Positions 1 to 8,270 of a stretch of 64,000 nucleotides of DNA are shown in pieces. Under the pieces are notes generated by a model. That model saw only the letters and a list, made by a program, of their open reading frames with translations, did no database searches and had not been told where the DNA came from. The stretch's first letter is position 1; each line of letters starts with the position of its first letter. The stretch lies in NCBI GenBank assembly GCA_964574705.1, contig CAZNOO010000006.1, positions 27,459 to 91,458 on the forward strand, in the 5' to 3' direction. This DNA comes from JAHIVB01 sp964574705 (GTDB taxonomy: Bacteria; Bacillota_I; Bacilli_A; Izemoplasmatales; Hujiaoplasmataceae). A program made the translations under genes and the position numbers.

Positions 1-799
1 CCTTATTTTCAGTAATTTGTGGTTGTGAAGTGATTTCTTCGATGGAGTGATGTTCAAAGTACCTTGGTGCTTTAAATAAAGTATCGTAATCAAAAACCAG
101 GTCCCAGTCCGTAATCGGAGTTGTTAACTCGTGATCAACGAAAGAAAGATAGAAATTTCCATCTTTTGAAACTGTCGTTTCCGCAGAGTCACCGGTGGAA
201 GATCTTAGTTTAAAGAAAGCAATCTTGTTTTCCAAGTTACCAACATTCATCCAGCTCCTGAGCAAATTCGATATGGCTTTATACCCACCGTGGTCAACAC
301 CGGAAGGCAATATTTGTGTAATTCCATCCATGATTTCGATTTCTCTTGGCATTTTTGAGAGACTCGTAATTTCAACTCTTCTCGTCAATGCCGCAAAATC
401 TTCATTGGGTAAACCAAAATAAGTAACCTTTACTTGTAACTCTAAGTCTTGATTGGTTTCTTCAATTGAAACGGCGGACTGAGTGATTCTCATCACTCTC
501 GACGTCGACTCATTTAAAGAATCAAAGATTTCATGAGTTGTGCCATCCATTTTAACGAACGTGCGGAATCCAATCGTCGATACATACATATATGCAAGAT
601 TTGCAGGATAAAACTCCATGATTGCGCCATTTTTATCTCGTAAGCCAAAAGAAGAAATCACTTGGCCTCTGTTGACATAAAATGCCCAGAGTGGAATTCC
701 TTTTTTCCCCGCTAAACCGGGTAAAAAACTTGAAAATGTTTTTAATCGATCATAATCATGGATTTCAAATGCCTTTTGGTTGAATTTATATTTTTCCAT
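1..799 (-). CDS. Cellobiose phosphorylase-like protein (GH94/GH36-type), N-terminal part
   Basis: The gene reads leftward and leaves the window; 266 codons are visible without a stop. It starts at the ATG at 797-799 behind a GAGGT-type ribosome binding site. The N-terminus (motifs SSFLPG, GIPLWAFYVNRGQ, FYPANLAY) resembles the amino-terminal beta-sandwich of large bacterial proteins annotated as cellobiose phosphorylase, which are around 1000 residues or more. Such enzymes phosphorolyse or hydrolyse glucosides in the cytosol; the catalytic domain lies outside the window, so activity cannot be judged. No signal peptide is visible. It has its own promoter (836-864). The family assignment is from memory of the N-terminal motif and is moderately sure. 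Confidence 0.6.
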   Translation of the reverse strand, partial: MEKYKFNQKAFEIHDYDRLKTFSSFLPGLAGKKGIPLWAFYVNRGQVISSFGLRDKNGAIMEFYPANLAYMYVSTIGFRTFVKMDGTTHEIFDSLNESTSRVMRITQSAVSIEETNQDLELQVKVTYFGLPNEDFAALTRRVEITSLSKMPREIEIMDGITQILPSGVDHGGYKAISNLLRSWMNVGNLENKIAFFKLRSSTGDSAETTVSKDGNFYLSFVDHELTTPITDWDLVFDYDTLFKAPRYFEHHSIEEITSQPQITENK

Positions 800-835
800 A
801 GGAACCTCGCTTTATGTAACCAGTTTCACAAGGAT

Positions 836-864
836 ATTATATCTCAAGTCCGATATTATTACAA
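836..864 (-). promoter_or_regulatory. Sigma-A-type promoter of the phosphorylase-like gene
   Basis: On the minus strand TTGTAA (859-864) and TATAAT (836-841) are separated by 17 bases, about 35 bases upstream of the start codon at 799. Confidence 0.6.
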
Positions 865-865
865 T

Positions 866-892
866 AAAAAAAGCACTACTTTAAGTGCTTTT
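866..892 (-). terminator. Intrinsic terminator
   Basis: A perfect 9-bp stem (869-877 with 884-892, 6-base loop) is followed on the minus strand by a run of T. It ends the two-gene unit 1551-2072 / 919-1506. Confidence 0.85.
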
Positions 893-918
893 GAGGAATG
901 AAAAGACATTATAAACAA

Positions 919-1506
919 TTATTTGTATGAATCCTTATTATCCGTCTCGTGATATTTAAAATTAATTGGAGAATTCAATAATCGCAAGTACCATTTTTTC
1001 TTCAAGTTTTGATTTCTTGATTTGAAGAAGAACAATGAGAAAGACTCCCAAATGAAAACCCATCCGCCGATGAATAGTCCCTGCGATACAATTTCTAATG
1101 TCACACCAGTCGTTAATTTCTCTAGATAATACGACATTAAAAGGAATGAAAAGCCAAATAGAATGTAAGTAAGAGCTTGTTTCAAGAACTTTTTCAGTTC
1201 TCGGTTGATGAGATGAACCAAAAAGTTAAAATAATTGACAAAGACTTTTCTTGAAGCACTTTCGATATCTAAATCGTATTCAATTTTAGGCAAAATGAAG
1301 ACAATTTCCAATTGGTTTTTAAGAGGAATGTCTTCAGAGGCATCTTCAAGATAATCCACAAGTTCAGGGTCTAATGCCTTCTTCTTGATTGGCGCCGCAT
1401 CCCATGCATCAAATAACTCCAAATAATCATCGAGAGCCATTTCGAGGACAAAGCGTTGGTTTTCTTCATCATACTTATAGATTTGTTTTAAATAGTTTTT
1501 TTGCAT
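919..1506 (-). CDS. Conserved membrane protein, function unknown
   Basis: 195 residues. The soluble N-terminal half is acidic and begins with a YDEENQRFVLE motif followed by an LDDY segment. Two hydrophobic segments lie at about residues 112-130 and 135-155 (the second containing GLFIGGWVFIWE), and the tail is basic and probably cytoplasmic. I recall similar uncharacterised proteins with the same N-terminal motif and GGWVF(I/L)WE membrane segment, but no function is attached to them. It lies 44 bases downstream of another membrane protein and ends at a terminator, so the two are probably co-transcribed. Confidence 0.75.
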   Translation of the reverse strand: MQKNYLKQIYKYDEENQRFVLEMALDDYLELFDAWDAAPIKKKALDPELVDYLEDASEDIPLKNQLEIVFILPKIEYDLDIESASRKVFVNYFNFLVHLINRELKKFLKQALTYILFGFSFLLMSYYLEKLTTGVTLEIVSQGLFIGGWVFIWESFSLFFFKSRNQNLKKKWYLRLLNSPINFKYHETDNKDSYK

Positions 1507-1550
1507 AACAATAGTCCTAACTACCCGTTCGTCATAGAATCGGGTTTACT

Positions 1551-2072
1551 TCAGATTGTAATAGCGAGCACATAGGTTATTCCTAAAAACAAGAGACCTA
1601 AAAGATAACTGAGTGATAGAACTCCAATTCTAACTTTTCCTTTTAACTTCGTTAATAAGATGAATAACAATATTAAAATTATGGTAAATATCATCGCTAC
1701 GAAATACTCATCGTAAATCTCAGAGCCGAATCCGTTATGAGAATAGATAATCATAGGGAAATTTATGATCATCATGAGAATCATGAATAACACTGGGAAA
1801 TTCTCTGCTTGTATTTGATAATGACTAAAAAGCGCATCTTTTGTTCTAGATAGAATGGTTCTCCTCGTTTGAAGTAACACTTCAATCAGGGGAATCGCAA
1901 CCATTAATATCAAATAAACGGTATCGTTGCGAAATGAGAAAAAATGCATGATTGACAACAATACCATTGCGATAAGCAGCCAAATGCCATAAAAGAGCAG
2001 GGTATCATGTTTTTTAACATCATTTAGCCACTCAGGAAAGTTTTTAATAGCAAGGAAGATTCTTGTAAACAC
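1551..2072 (-). CDS. Multi-pass membrane protein, function unknown
   Basis: 173 residues starting with GTG behind GGAGG (7-base spacing). About five hydrophobic segments are visible (roughly residues 28-45, 50-68, 92-110, 123-142, 150-170). I do not recognise a family. It begins 21 bases beyond the bidirectional terminator of rpmA and is followed by another membrane protein in the same direction. Confidence 0.65.
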   Translation of the reverse strand: MFTRIFLAIKNFPEWLNDVKKHDTLLFYGIWLLIAMVLLSIMHFFSFRNDTVYLILMVAIPLIEVLLQTRRTILSRTKDALFSHYQIQAENFPVLFMILMMIINFPMIIYSHNGFGSEIYDEYFVAMIFTIILILLFILLTKLKGKVRIGVLSLSYLLGLLFLGITYVLAITI

Positions 2073-2092
2073 AATATAGCCTCCAAAATGAA

Positions 2093-2116
2093 AAAAACAG
2101 GTATCAACCTGTTTTT
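2093..2116 (-). terminator. Terminator of rplU-rpmA
   Basis: A 10-bp stem (2093-2102 with 2107-2116) with a 4-base loop. Runs of A and T on either side make it potentially bidirectional. The rpmA stop codon (2115-2117) overlaps the stem. Confidence 0.85.
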
Positions 2117-2402
2117 AAACTTGTGGATAAACAGATGCTTGTTTTCTGTCTTTTCCTAATCTTTCAAATTTGACAACGCCATCAATCAATGCGAACAAAG
2201 TGTGATCTTTACCCAAACCGACATTTTCACCGGGATGAATGTTTGTTCCTCTTTGACGATAGATGATGGATCCTGCTGTACAAACTTGTCCGTCAGACAA
2301 CTTGGCCCCCAGGCGACGTCCGGCAGAGTCACGACCGTTCTTGGTCGATCCTACTCCCTTTTTCGAAGCCATGAGCTCGAGAACTTGCATATCAAGTATC
2401 AT
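2115..2402 (-). CDS. rpmA: Large ribosomal subunit protein bL27
   Basis: 95 residues. The conserved core ASKKGVGSTKNGRDS and the RGTNIHPG motif identify bL27, whose N-terminus reaches the peptidyl-transferase centre. I chose the ATG at 2402 because GGAGG lies 8 bases upstream; a TTG at 2417 precedes that site and has none. An 11-residue leader (MILDMQVLELM) precedes ASKKG. Bacillota bL27 usually has a leader such as M-x-L-x-LQFF ending just before ASKKG and cut by the protease Prp; the LDMQ part is recognisable here but the FF-A cleavage site is not. An in-frame ATG at 2372 would directly give MASKKG. It follows rplU by about 33 bases, with no prp gene between them. Confidence 0.95.
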   Translation of the reverse strand: MILDMQVLELMASKKGVGSTKNGRDSAGRRLGAKLSDGQVCTAGSIIYRQRGTNIHPGENVGLGKDHTLFALIDGVVKFERLGKDRKQASVYPQV

Positions 2403-2435
2403 AAAAAACACCTCCAAAATAGATTTAAAATCAAA

Positions 2436-2744
2436 TTACAGTTGAATATCGGTTATCGTTAGCTTTGTATATGGTTGACGATGACCATTTTTACGGTGAT
2501 AATGCTTCTTGGGTTCATATTTGAAAATAATCACTTTTGGACCCTTGCCATGTTTGCTCACCGTAGCAGTGACAGTGGCACCTTTGACGTATGGCTTTCC
2601 AAGTTTAACCTTGTCGCCACCCACCATAAGCACTTTGTCGAAAGTATAAGTTTCATTAACTTCAACTTCCAACTTCTCAACGAAAATCTCTTGACCGACT
2701 TCAACTCGAAGTTGTTTTCCACCTGTTTCAATTACTGCGTACAT
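2436..2744 (-). CDS. rplU: Large ribosomal subunit protein bL21
   Basis: 102 residues, the usual length. It begins MYAVIETGGKQ, has the family's internal VGG segment, and ends with the basic, rRNA-binding part containing YEPKKHYHRKNGHRQ. The ATG at 2744 follows a GGAGGTG site. It is first in a two-gene operon with rpmA and is preceded by a structured leader of about 94 bases and a consensus promoter. Confidence 0.97.
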   Translation of the reverse strand: MYAVIETGGKQLRVEVGQEIFVEKLEVEVNETYTFDKVLMVGGDKVKLGKPYVKGATVTATVSKHGKGPKVIIFKYEPKKHYHRKNGHRQPYTKLTITDIQL

Positions 2745-2838
2745 TTGTGCACCTCCTCATATTTATTTAAGACTCGCCAGGATGGTACGGATCAACCGTT
2801 TAGGGAACCATTTATGTGCGGTATGCGTTTCACATACG
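2745..2838 (-). promoter_or_regulatory. 5' leader of rplU (candidate L21-type leader)
   Basis: The RNA from the promoter at 2845-2873 to the rplU start would be about 94 bases. It opens with a 7-bp hairpin (minus-strand GTATGTG pairing with CGCATAC around an AAA loop), then a less regular middle part and the ribosome binding site. Bacillota rplU operons often have a conserved L21 leader, and position and length fit; I cannot match the consensus base by base. Confidence 0.5.
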
Positions 2839-2844
2839 GGAGAT

Positions 2845-2873
2845 ATTATACAGTATCCCCCTTAATAAGTCAA
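2845..2873 (-). promoter_or_regulatory. Sigma-A promoter of rplU-rpmA
   Basis: TTGACT (2868-2873) and TATAAT (2845-2850) with a 17-base spacer on the minus strand. The -35 lies just past the stop codon of the upstream oxidoreductase gene. Confidence 0.85.
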
Positions 2874-2880
2874 ATAATAT

Positions 2881-3855
2881 TTACCCTAATTCTTGCGGAT
2901 ATTTAAAATTCCATGATTTTCGAATTTCATCCATTTGTCTCAGAATTTCAATCGAAGTTTCATGGCTCATAATAGGACTTTCAAGCATCTTTTTTTTGAT
3001 GCATTTAACAGCCTCAAAAATTTCATATTCAAGTCCATTAACGATGTGTTTATGTTCAATCACCTTAATGACCTTATGGCTGTTGTTGTAGACGGTTGCG
3101 ACCTCAGTACTATGGAAATTAGGAAAATAAACATAACCTTTCGAACCGTAAATCGTTGCTTCTGTACCTAAATCTTCCATAAAAGAAATATTGAGCGTCG
3201 CTTGCGCTTCTGGATAAAAATAGGTAATCTTCTCGGAAGTATCGACACCGCTTTGATGGAAAAACACATTGCTGTCGAAACTATCAGGGACGCCTAGAAA
3301 CAAATTCGCAAATGTAATCGGATAGATTCCGATATCCAGCAAAGCGCCTCCACCCAATAACGGATTGAATAGACGGTCTCTAGGGTTCTTGGTTGTCGTA
3401 AACCCAAAATTGGCTTCCACTTGAAAGACTTCACCGATGGTATCGGCTTGAACCAACTTTTGAACTTCTAGAATCGTAGGCAAGAACCTTGTCCACATCG
3501 CTTCCATAACAAATAATTTCTTTTTTTCAGCGATTTCATAGATTTCCTTTGCTTGGTCAGCATTCAAAGTGAAACTCTTTTCACATAGAATGTTCTTTCC
3601 TTTCTCAAGGCACATTTTCATCTGCTCATAATGAAAAGAATGGGGTGTCGCGATGTAAACGCAATTCACTTCGGGATCATCAAGAAGTTCTTCATAACTT
3701 CCATAAGCTTTCTCATACCCGAATTCTGTGGCAAACTTCTGCGCTTTTTCAAGATCTCTTGAGGCGATAGCATAGAGATGCTCATGAATACCGTTTGCGG
3801 CGTTTGAAAAAGTTGTTGCGATTCTTCCAGCTCCAAATACTCCAAATTTAACCAT
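2881..3855 (-). CDS. Gfo/Idh/MocA-family NAD(P)-dependent oxidoreductase
   Basis: 324 residues. The N-terminal Rossmann fold carries the dinucleotide-binding motif GAGRIA (residues 8-13). The family's catalytic-lysine motif EKP appears as EKS (92-94), and the second half is the usual alpha/beta substrate domain with GGGALLDIGIYP. Family members oxidise or reduce sugars, inositols or biliverdin-like substrates in the cytosol; this one resembles the trans-dihydrodiol-dehydrogenase-like group, but the substrate cannot be read from sequence. The ATG at 3855 follows an AAGG-type site. It is a single gene upstream of rplU. Confidence 0.9.
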   Translation of the reverse strand: MVKFGVFGAGRIATTFSNAANGIHEHLYAIASRDLEKAQKFATEFGYEKAYGSYEELLDDPEVNCVYIATPHSFHYEQMKMCLEKGKNILCEKSFTLNADQAKEIYEIAEKKKLFVMEAMWTRFLPTILEVQKLVQADTIGEVFQVEANFGFTTTKNPRDRLFNPLLGGGALLDIGIYPITFANLFLGVPDSFDSNVFFHQSGVDTSEKITYFYPEAQATLNISFMEDLGTEATIYGSKGYVYFPNFHSTEVATVYNNSHKVIKVIEHKHIVNGLEYEIFEAVKCIKKKMLESPIMSHETSIEILRQMDEIRKSWNFKYPQELG

Positions 3856-3984
3856 GGGATCACCTTCCTAAATAGTATTATACCGCGTTTGAAAGAAAAG
3901 AAAACAAAGAACGATTAAATAATCGTGTGAAAGCCATCTCATATTTAACTTATATATGTTAAAATAAAGACGAGAGGTGATACT

Positions 3985-4926
3985 GTGGATGATTTATGGA
4001 TTTTTATCTTAATTGCGGTACTTGTAGCTTATTTTGTCTTGTCCTACATTCTATTCCTTCGTATTTTTAAGATGCATCCGGAAAAAGAATACAAAGTGGT
4101 AGACCAAAACTCTGATTTTTTCAAAGCATCTTATGAATGGTTCCAAAAGGTTCCAAAAGAAGAAATCTCCATTAAATCCTACGATAACGTGACCTTAAAA
4201 GGACAATTTATTCCATCAATTGACAACGAATCAACCAATCTTGCCATCGTCGTTCACGGGTATCATGCAAGTCTACAAGACATGATTATCATCGGGAAGT
4301 TTTATAGTGATCTCGGATTTAAAGTTATGCTTTTGGATATGCGTGGTCATGGCCAGTCTGAAGGAAGTTTCACAACCCTTGGACACTATGAAAAATACGA
4401 TTTGAAGAAATGGATTCACTTTGCGCTTAGAACCTATGGTGCAACCGACAAAATTCTACTCCATGGCGTTTCCATGGGCGCATCGACCATCTTTCTCTCC
4501 ACAACGCTGAACCTTCCCCAAAACGTCAAATTCATTGTTGCCGACTCAGGCTTCGACAACGCTTGGAATATGCTTTGGGGGAACTTAAGACCCAAGAGCC
4601 TTCGAATTCTTTTGCCTGGAGCTTCCATTATTTCGCTCTTCTCAAAACGCTTCTTCCTAAGTAGTGTCAATGTTGCTCATGCTGTTCGAAAAAACAAGAT
4701 TCCATTGATTATCATCCATGGGGAAAAGGATGAGAAAGTGCCTTTTGAAGTCGGAAAATCCTTACATGAACTATCAAAAGCGCCAACAAAGGATTTTTAT
4801 CAGATTCCAAACTGCAAGCATGGAGAAGGCTATATCGTAGACAAAGCGGGTTATGAACAAAGGGTGATTCTTCATCTGAAAGACTATTTCACTATTAAAA
4901 ATACATACTTAAAACAAAAAAAGTGA
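3985..4926 (+). CDS. Membrane-anchored alpha/beta hydrolase
   Basis: 313 residues starting with GTG behind GAGAGGTGA. One N-terminal hydrophobic segment (residues about 5-27) anchors the protein. The hydrolase fold shows HGYH (91-94, oxyanion region), the nucleophile elbow GVSMGA with Ser163, and a likely acid and base at Asp249 (HGEKDEKVP) and His279 (CKHGEGY). This is the arrangement of serine esterases or peptidases related to Bacillus YqkD-like proteins. The substrate is unknown. It is transcribed alone and ends at a strong shared terminator; its stop is TGA. Confidence 0.88.
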   Translation: MDDLWIFILIAVLVAYFVLSYILFLRIFKMHPEKEYKVVDQNSDFFKASYEWFQKVPKEEISIKSYDNVTLKGQFIPSIDNESTNLAIVVHGYHASLQDMIIIGKFYSDLGFKVMLLDMRGHGQSEGSFTTLGHYEKYDLKKWIHFALRTYGATDKILLHGVSMGASTIFLSTTLNLPQNVKFIVADSGFDNAWNMLWGNLRPKSLRILLPGASIISLFSKRFFLSSVNVAHAVRKNKIPLIIIHGEKDEKVPFEVGKSLHELSKAPTKDFYQIPNCKHGEGYIVDKAGYEQRVILHLKDYFTIKNTYLKQKK

Positions 4927-4948
4927 GTTCAATCGAACTCACTTTTTT
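4917..4948. terminator. Bidirectional terminator between convergent genes
   Basis: An 8-bp GC-containing stem (4923-4930 with 4935-4942, loop AATC) flanked by A6 and T6. It contains the stop codons of both the hydrolase (4924-4926, plus) and the glucosidase (4939-4941, minus). Confidence 0.93.
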
Positions 4949-6567
4949 AAATAGACTCTGGCTTCATAAGGCAATAACTTGTCCATATGATCAAATGCAG
5001 GATAATTATGAAGAATACACTCATATTTGGATAATTCTTCAATTTGTTTAATAGAGCAATTTCCTTTTGAAAAATTGCAGATGACGATTAACTTCGATGA
5101 ACCCATTGTTCTAGAATAGGCGTAGAGTTGTTGGTTCTTGAAATCAATATCCTGATAATCACCATAGACAATAATTGGATATTTCTTTCTTAGTTTAATG
5201 ATTTCTTTATAGTATTTCAGAATTGAGCGCTCTTTCTTTAAGCTAGTTTCAACATTGACTTCTGTATAATTTGGATTAATTTTCAGCCAAGGTGTTCCGC
5301 TTGTAAATCCGGCAGAAGCTGATTTGTCCCATTGCATTGGCGTTCTAGCATTGTCTCTTGACATCATCTTGATTTTCTTCATCATTCTTTGATGCGTCAG
5401 TCCTAATTTGCGGCCAGTCTTATAGATGTTTTTGGTTTCGATGTCTTGATAGTCTTCAAGGTTTTCATAACTGACATTTGACATCCCAATTTCTTGACCT
5501 TGATAGATAAATGGCGTACCTTGCTGAAAATAAATCATTGTCGCAAGCATCGTTGCCGATTCGAACCGATGTTCAAGACTTCCAAATCGAGACAGGCTTC
5601 GAGGTTGATCGTGATTTTCAAGATACAGCGAATTCCAGCCTCTTCCTGACAAACCAAGTTGCCATTTTGACAATGGTTTCTTTAAGTTGATCGGTCTGAA
5701 TTTTTTCATAAACCATTTCACATAGTAATTATCTGCGGCCATATGGTCAAATTGAAATACCATATCGAGTTCCCTAACATCTTCATCAATGTAGGAAAGC
5801 GCAGTTTCAGGTGATATAAATGCAGTTTCCCCAACAGTGAAGCAGTCATATTTCGATATGACATCATCTCTAATTTCCTTTAGATAAGAATGAATTTTAG
5901 GATGGTTCATGTAATGCTCTCTACCTCGGAGAATTGGCGTTGGTTTTCCATTGGGAAGTCCATCTTCCTTTGCGATAAGATTAATCACATCGCAACGGAA
6001 TCCGTCGACGCCACTGTCAAGCCAAAACTTCATGATTCCTTTTATCTCGACTCGAACGAGCGGATTATTCCAATTGAGGTCAGGTTGTTTTTTTGAGAAA
6101 AGGTGTAGGTAGTATTGTTTTCTTTCTTCATCATACGTCCATGCAGGACCACCGAAAAAGGAAGTCCAGTTCCGTTTTCGCTTCATCCAGTAATAATAGT
6201 CCTCATAAGGCGCAATTCTTTTTCTTGAGTTTTGAAACCAAGGGTGCTCGTCTGAAGAATGATTGACGACAAGGTCCATGACCAACTTGATTCCACTTTC
6301 ATGCAATGCCTTAATAAGATCAAGCATTTCTTCAAGAGTTCCAAAATCCTTTAGAATGTCTTTATAATTGCTGATATCATAACCATTATCGTCATTCGGA
6401 GATTCGTAGACTGGTGAAAGCCAGACAATCGAAACACCCAAGTCTTTTAGATAAGGAATTCTTTGAATAATCCCCTTGAGGTCACCGATGCCATCACCGT
6501 TGGAGTCTTGGAAACTGCGTGGGTATATCTGGTAAACAACGCCTTCGCGGTACCATGCTTGTTTCAT
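4939..6567 (-). CDS. malL: GH13 alpha-glucosidase, oligo-1,6-glucosidase type
   Basis: 542 residues, typical length. The (beta/alpha)8 barrel shows all family regions: DLVVNH (98-103), GFRCDV with nucleophile Asp193, acid/base Glu247 in VGET, and ENHD with Asp320. QPDLNW (161-166) is typical of the subfamily containing oligo-1,6-glucosidase and trehalose-6-phosphate hydrolase. The residue after the nucleophile is Val194, which in characterised enzymes favours alpha-1,6 bonds (isomaltose) over maltose. There is no signal peptide, so it would act on imported oligosaccharides or on fragments of stored glycogen (glgA-glgC lie at 25-28 kb). It starts behind AAGGAGG. The symbol reflects similarity, not proven specificity. 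Confidence 0.9.
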   Translation of the reverse strand: MKQAWYREGVVYQIYPRSFQDSNGDGIGDLKGIIQRIPYLKDLGVSIVWLSPVYESPNDDNGYDISNYKDILKDFGTLEEMLDLIKALHESGIKLVMDLVVNHSSDEHPWFQNSRKRIAPYEDYYYWMKRKRNWTSFFGGPAWTYDEERKQYYLHLFSKKQPDLNWNNPLVRVEIKGIMKFWLDSGVDGFRCDVINLIAKEDGLPNGKPTPILRGREHYMNHPKIHSYLKEIRDDVISKYDCFTVGETAFISPETALSYIDEDVRELDMVFQFDHMAADNYYVKWFMKKFRPINLKKPLSKWQLGLSGRGWNSLYLENHDQPRSLSRFGSLEHRFESATMLATMIYFQQGTPFIYQGQEIGMSNVSYENLEDYQDIETKNIYKTGRKLGLTHQRMMKKIKMMSRDNARTPMQWDKSASAGFTSGTPWLKINPNYTEVNVETSLKKERSILKYYKEIIKLRKKYPIIVYGDYQDIDFKNQQLYAYSRTMGSSKLIVICNFSKGNCSIKQIEELSKYECILHNYPAFDHMDKLLPYEARVYLKK

Positions 6568-6633
6568 ATTAATAAAAACCTCCTTACACGATAATCTAAA
6601 TTAATTATATCATGGAACAACTTTATTTATCAT

Positions 6634-6665
6634 AAAAAAAAGAAAACCACCCAAATGAGTGGTTT
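6634..6665 (-). terminator. Terminator of the tRNA-Arg pair
   Basis: A 7-bp stem (6644-6650 with 6659-6665) followed on the minus strand by a T-rich tract, just past the CCA end of tRNA-Arg(CCG). Confidence 0.8.
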
Positions 6666-6673
6666 AATGTCAA

Positions 6674-6750
6674 TGGCGACCCGAAAGGGATTCGAACCCC
6701 CGACCGACGGCTCCGGAAGCCGTTGCTCTATCCAGCTGAGCTATCGGGCC
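6674..6750 (-). tRNA. tRNA-Arg (anticodon CCG)
   Basis: 77 bases with encoded CCA. Cloverleaf: 7-bp acceptor (one G-T pair), D arm GCTC/GAGC, anticodon stem ACGGC/GCCGT around a 7-base loop with CCG, T arm GGGGG/CCCTT-type with TTCGAAT. It reads CGG codons. It is 8 bases downstream of tRNA-Arg(CCT) and shares its transcript. Confidence 0.95.
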
Positions 6751-6758
6751 ATTTGACA

Positions 6759-6835
6759 TGGCGACCCGGAAGGGATTCGAACCCCCGACCGACGGCTTAG
6801 GAAGCCGCTGCTCTGTCCTGCTGAGCTACCGGGTC
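6759..6835 (-). tRNA. tRNA-Arg (anticodon CCT)
   Basis: 77 bases with encoded CCA and a perfect GACCCGG/CCGGGTC acceptor. The anticodon loop TTCCTAA places CCT at 34-36, reading AGG. The body is nearly identical to the neighbouring tRNA-Arg(CCG) and to tRNA-Arg(TCT) at 8091. A minus-strand TATAAT lies at 6846-6851, about 10 bases upstream of the 5' end. Confidence 0.95.
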
Positions 6836-6903
6836 ATGCATTACTATTATATCATTAATTTGTCATATTTCATTCCATAAAAATGTTCTGTAATTAAAAC
6901 TTT

Positions 6904-6938
6904 TAAAAAAAAGGAGACTACACCAGATCGTAGTCTCT
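6904..6938 (-). terminator. Terminator of the membrane protein gene 6918-7979
   Basis: GAGACTAC pairs with GTAGTCTC around an 8-base loop and is followed on the minus strand by T8. The stop codon (6918-6920) is inside the stem. Confidence 0.88.
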
Positions 6939-7979
6939 CTCATTCGGGTCAAACTCTTCTCCAAGATAGCAATTGATATCTTCAATCCATGACTTAGCCA
7001 TCGATGTTGCTTCTTCATGCGTTTCGCAAGCGAGTTCTTCATGAATCGGAAACGGCAGCCAAAACCTGATTTCTCCGTCGATGCTGAATCGATAGGCATT
7101 CATGCTGTACTTCTCGACTTCGGGGATATAATAGTTTTCATGTTCTACAATCTTGCATCGATAGAGGTAAAAATTAGAGTAATAAGTATCCGGGTCTTGA
7201 AATGCAGGAACAAAGAGATGATTTGCCCAATAATTTCTCAGCAACTCACGGTTTTGAATGTATTCGTCTTTGATGTAGAAATTGAGATCGTTTCGAACTA
7301 TTTTATAATAATCGCGGTACCCAACATTGTAAATGAAAAGATTTCCATTATTAGCTTTGTGGAAGGCGAGCTGAAATGGAAAATTTTTTCCTTGAATAAG
7401 AAAAATTTCCTCAGTAGTCGCAAAGACGATTTTTGATTTCGGAATCATAAGAGTAATTGATTTTCCTTTGATTTTGGTCCTGTTATCGTCATTCAATACA
7501 TCGACTCCATTGATATAAAACTGATCAAAGGGACAAATGGCATAAAACCGTTTGGTCGAATGGTTTCGGAAAGAGAGTTCATTGTGAAACAAATACTGAT
7601 AAAATATCGGGAAGAGGGAAAAGAAAAGGAGGTAGAATATACCTATCAAACTGATTGTATTTGCATAAGTGAAACTAATCCAGTTCAAAATACAGATTAC
7701 CAAGAATATCCAAGAGTATAATAGCATAACAAAGAATTTCTTAGTCATCCAATGAAATGCAGAAAAAAACTTTATCGGATCACTTAACTTACCGATTCCA
7801 TAATGGGTTACACATACTCCGATGGTCCCTAAAAAAGTTAGGAAAAAAAACATTCCTTCCGTTTCCATAGCATTATAGACTTCGCTAGACTTTAAAAAAG
7901 CAAAAGCGACAAATACTGACATTCCGAAGTAAGAAAATCCAAGAACCAATATCAAAATTCCCTTAAGTTTATCGTTCAT
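6918..7979 (-). CDS. Membrane protein with large C-terminal domain, function unknown
   Basis: 353 residues from the ATG at 7979, chosen because GGAGG lies 8 bases upstream; upstream in-frame starts lack a site. Four hydrophobic segments occupy about residues 5-27, 38-55, 75-100 and 105-130. The remaining 220 residues are soluble, aromatic-rich and probably cytoplasmic, ending in an acidic segment. I recognise no domain. It has its own terminator and lies between a tRNA-Arg pair and a third tRNA-Arg gene, all on the same strand. Confidence 0.7.
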   Translation of the reverse strand: MNDKLKGILILVLGFSYFGMSVFVAFAFLKSSEVYNAMETEGMFFFLTFLGTIGVCVTHYGIGKLSDPIKFFSAFHWMTKKFFVMLLYSWIFLVICILNWISFTYANTISLIGIFYLLFFSLFPIFYQYLFHNELSFRNHSTKRFYAICPFDQFYINGVDVLNDDNRTKIKGKSITLMIPKSKIVFATTEEIFLIQGKNFPFQLAFHKANNGNLFIYNVGYRDYYKIVRNDLNFYIKDEYIQNRELLRNYWANHLFVPAFQDPDTYYSNFYLYRCKIVEHENYYIPEVEKYSMNAYRFSIDGEIRFWLPFPIHEELACETHEEATSMAKSWIEDINCYLGEEFDPNERDYDLV

Positions 7980-8046
7980 AAATGAATCCTCCATTGATAA
8001 ACAACATATTATCATAGAAGGAAATCAAATACAAAGACATATTATA

Positions 8047-8080
8047 AAAAAACGATGAATTCATATACAATTCATCGTTT
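8047..8080 (-). terminator. Terminator of tRNA-Arg(TCT)
   Basis: A perfect 12-bp stem (8050-8061 with 8069-8080, 7-base loop) followed on the minus strand by T-rich sequence, starting 11 bases after the tRNA's CCA. Confidence 0.9.
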
Positions 8081-8090
8081 GATTGATTAA

Positions 8091-8167
<77 letters not shown>

Positions 8168-8189
8168 AATTTCTCGTAACGCATTAATT

Positions 8190-8218
8190 ATTATAATATG
8201 TTAACCCCCTTTTGTAAA
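8190..8218 (-). promoter_or_regulatory. Promoter of tRNA-Arg(TCT)
   Basis: Minus-strand TTTACA (8213-8218) and TATAAT (8190-8195) with a 17-base spacer, about 23 bases upstream of the mature 5' end. Confidence 0.75.
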
Positions 8219-8240
8219 GGAATATTTATCCTTAAAAAGG

Positions 8241-8270
8241 AAAAACACAAGGACTTTCTCCCTGTGTTTT
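8241..8270 (-). terminator. Terminator of the glycosyltransferase operon
   Basis: AAAACACAAGG pairs with CCCTGTGTTTT with one mismatch around a 7-8 base loop, followed on the minus strand by a T-rich tract. It overlaps the end of the glycosyltransferase gene. Confidence 0.75.
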
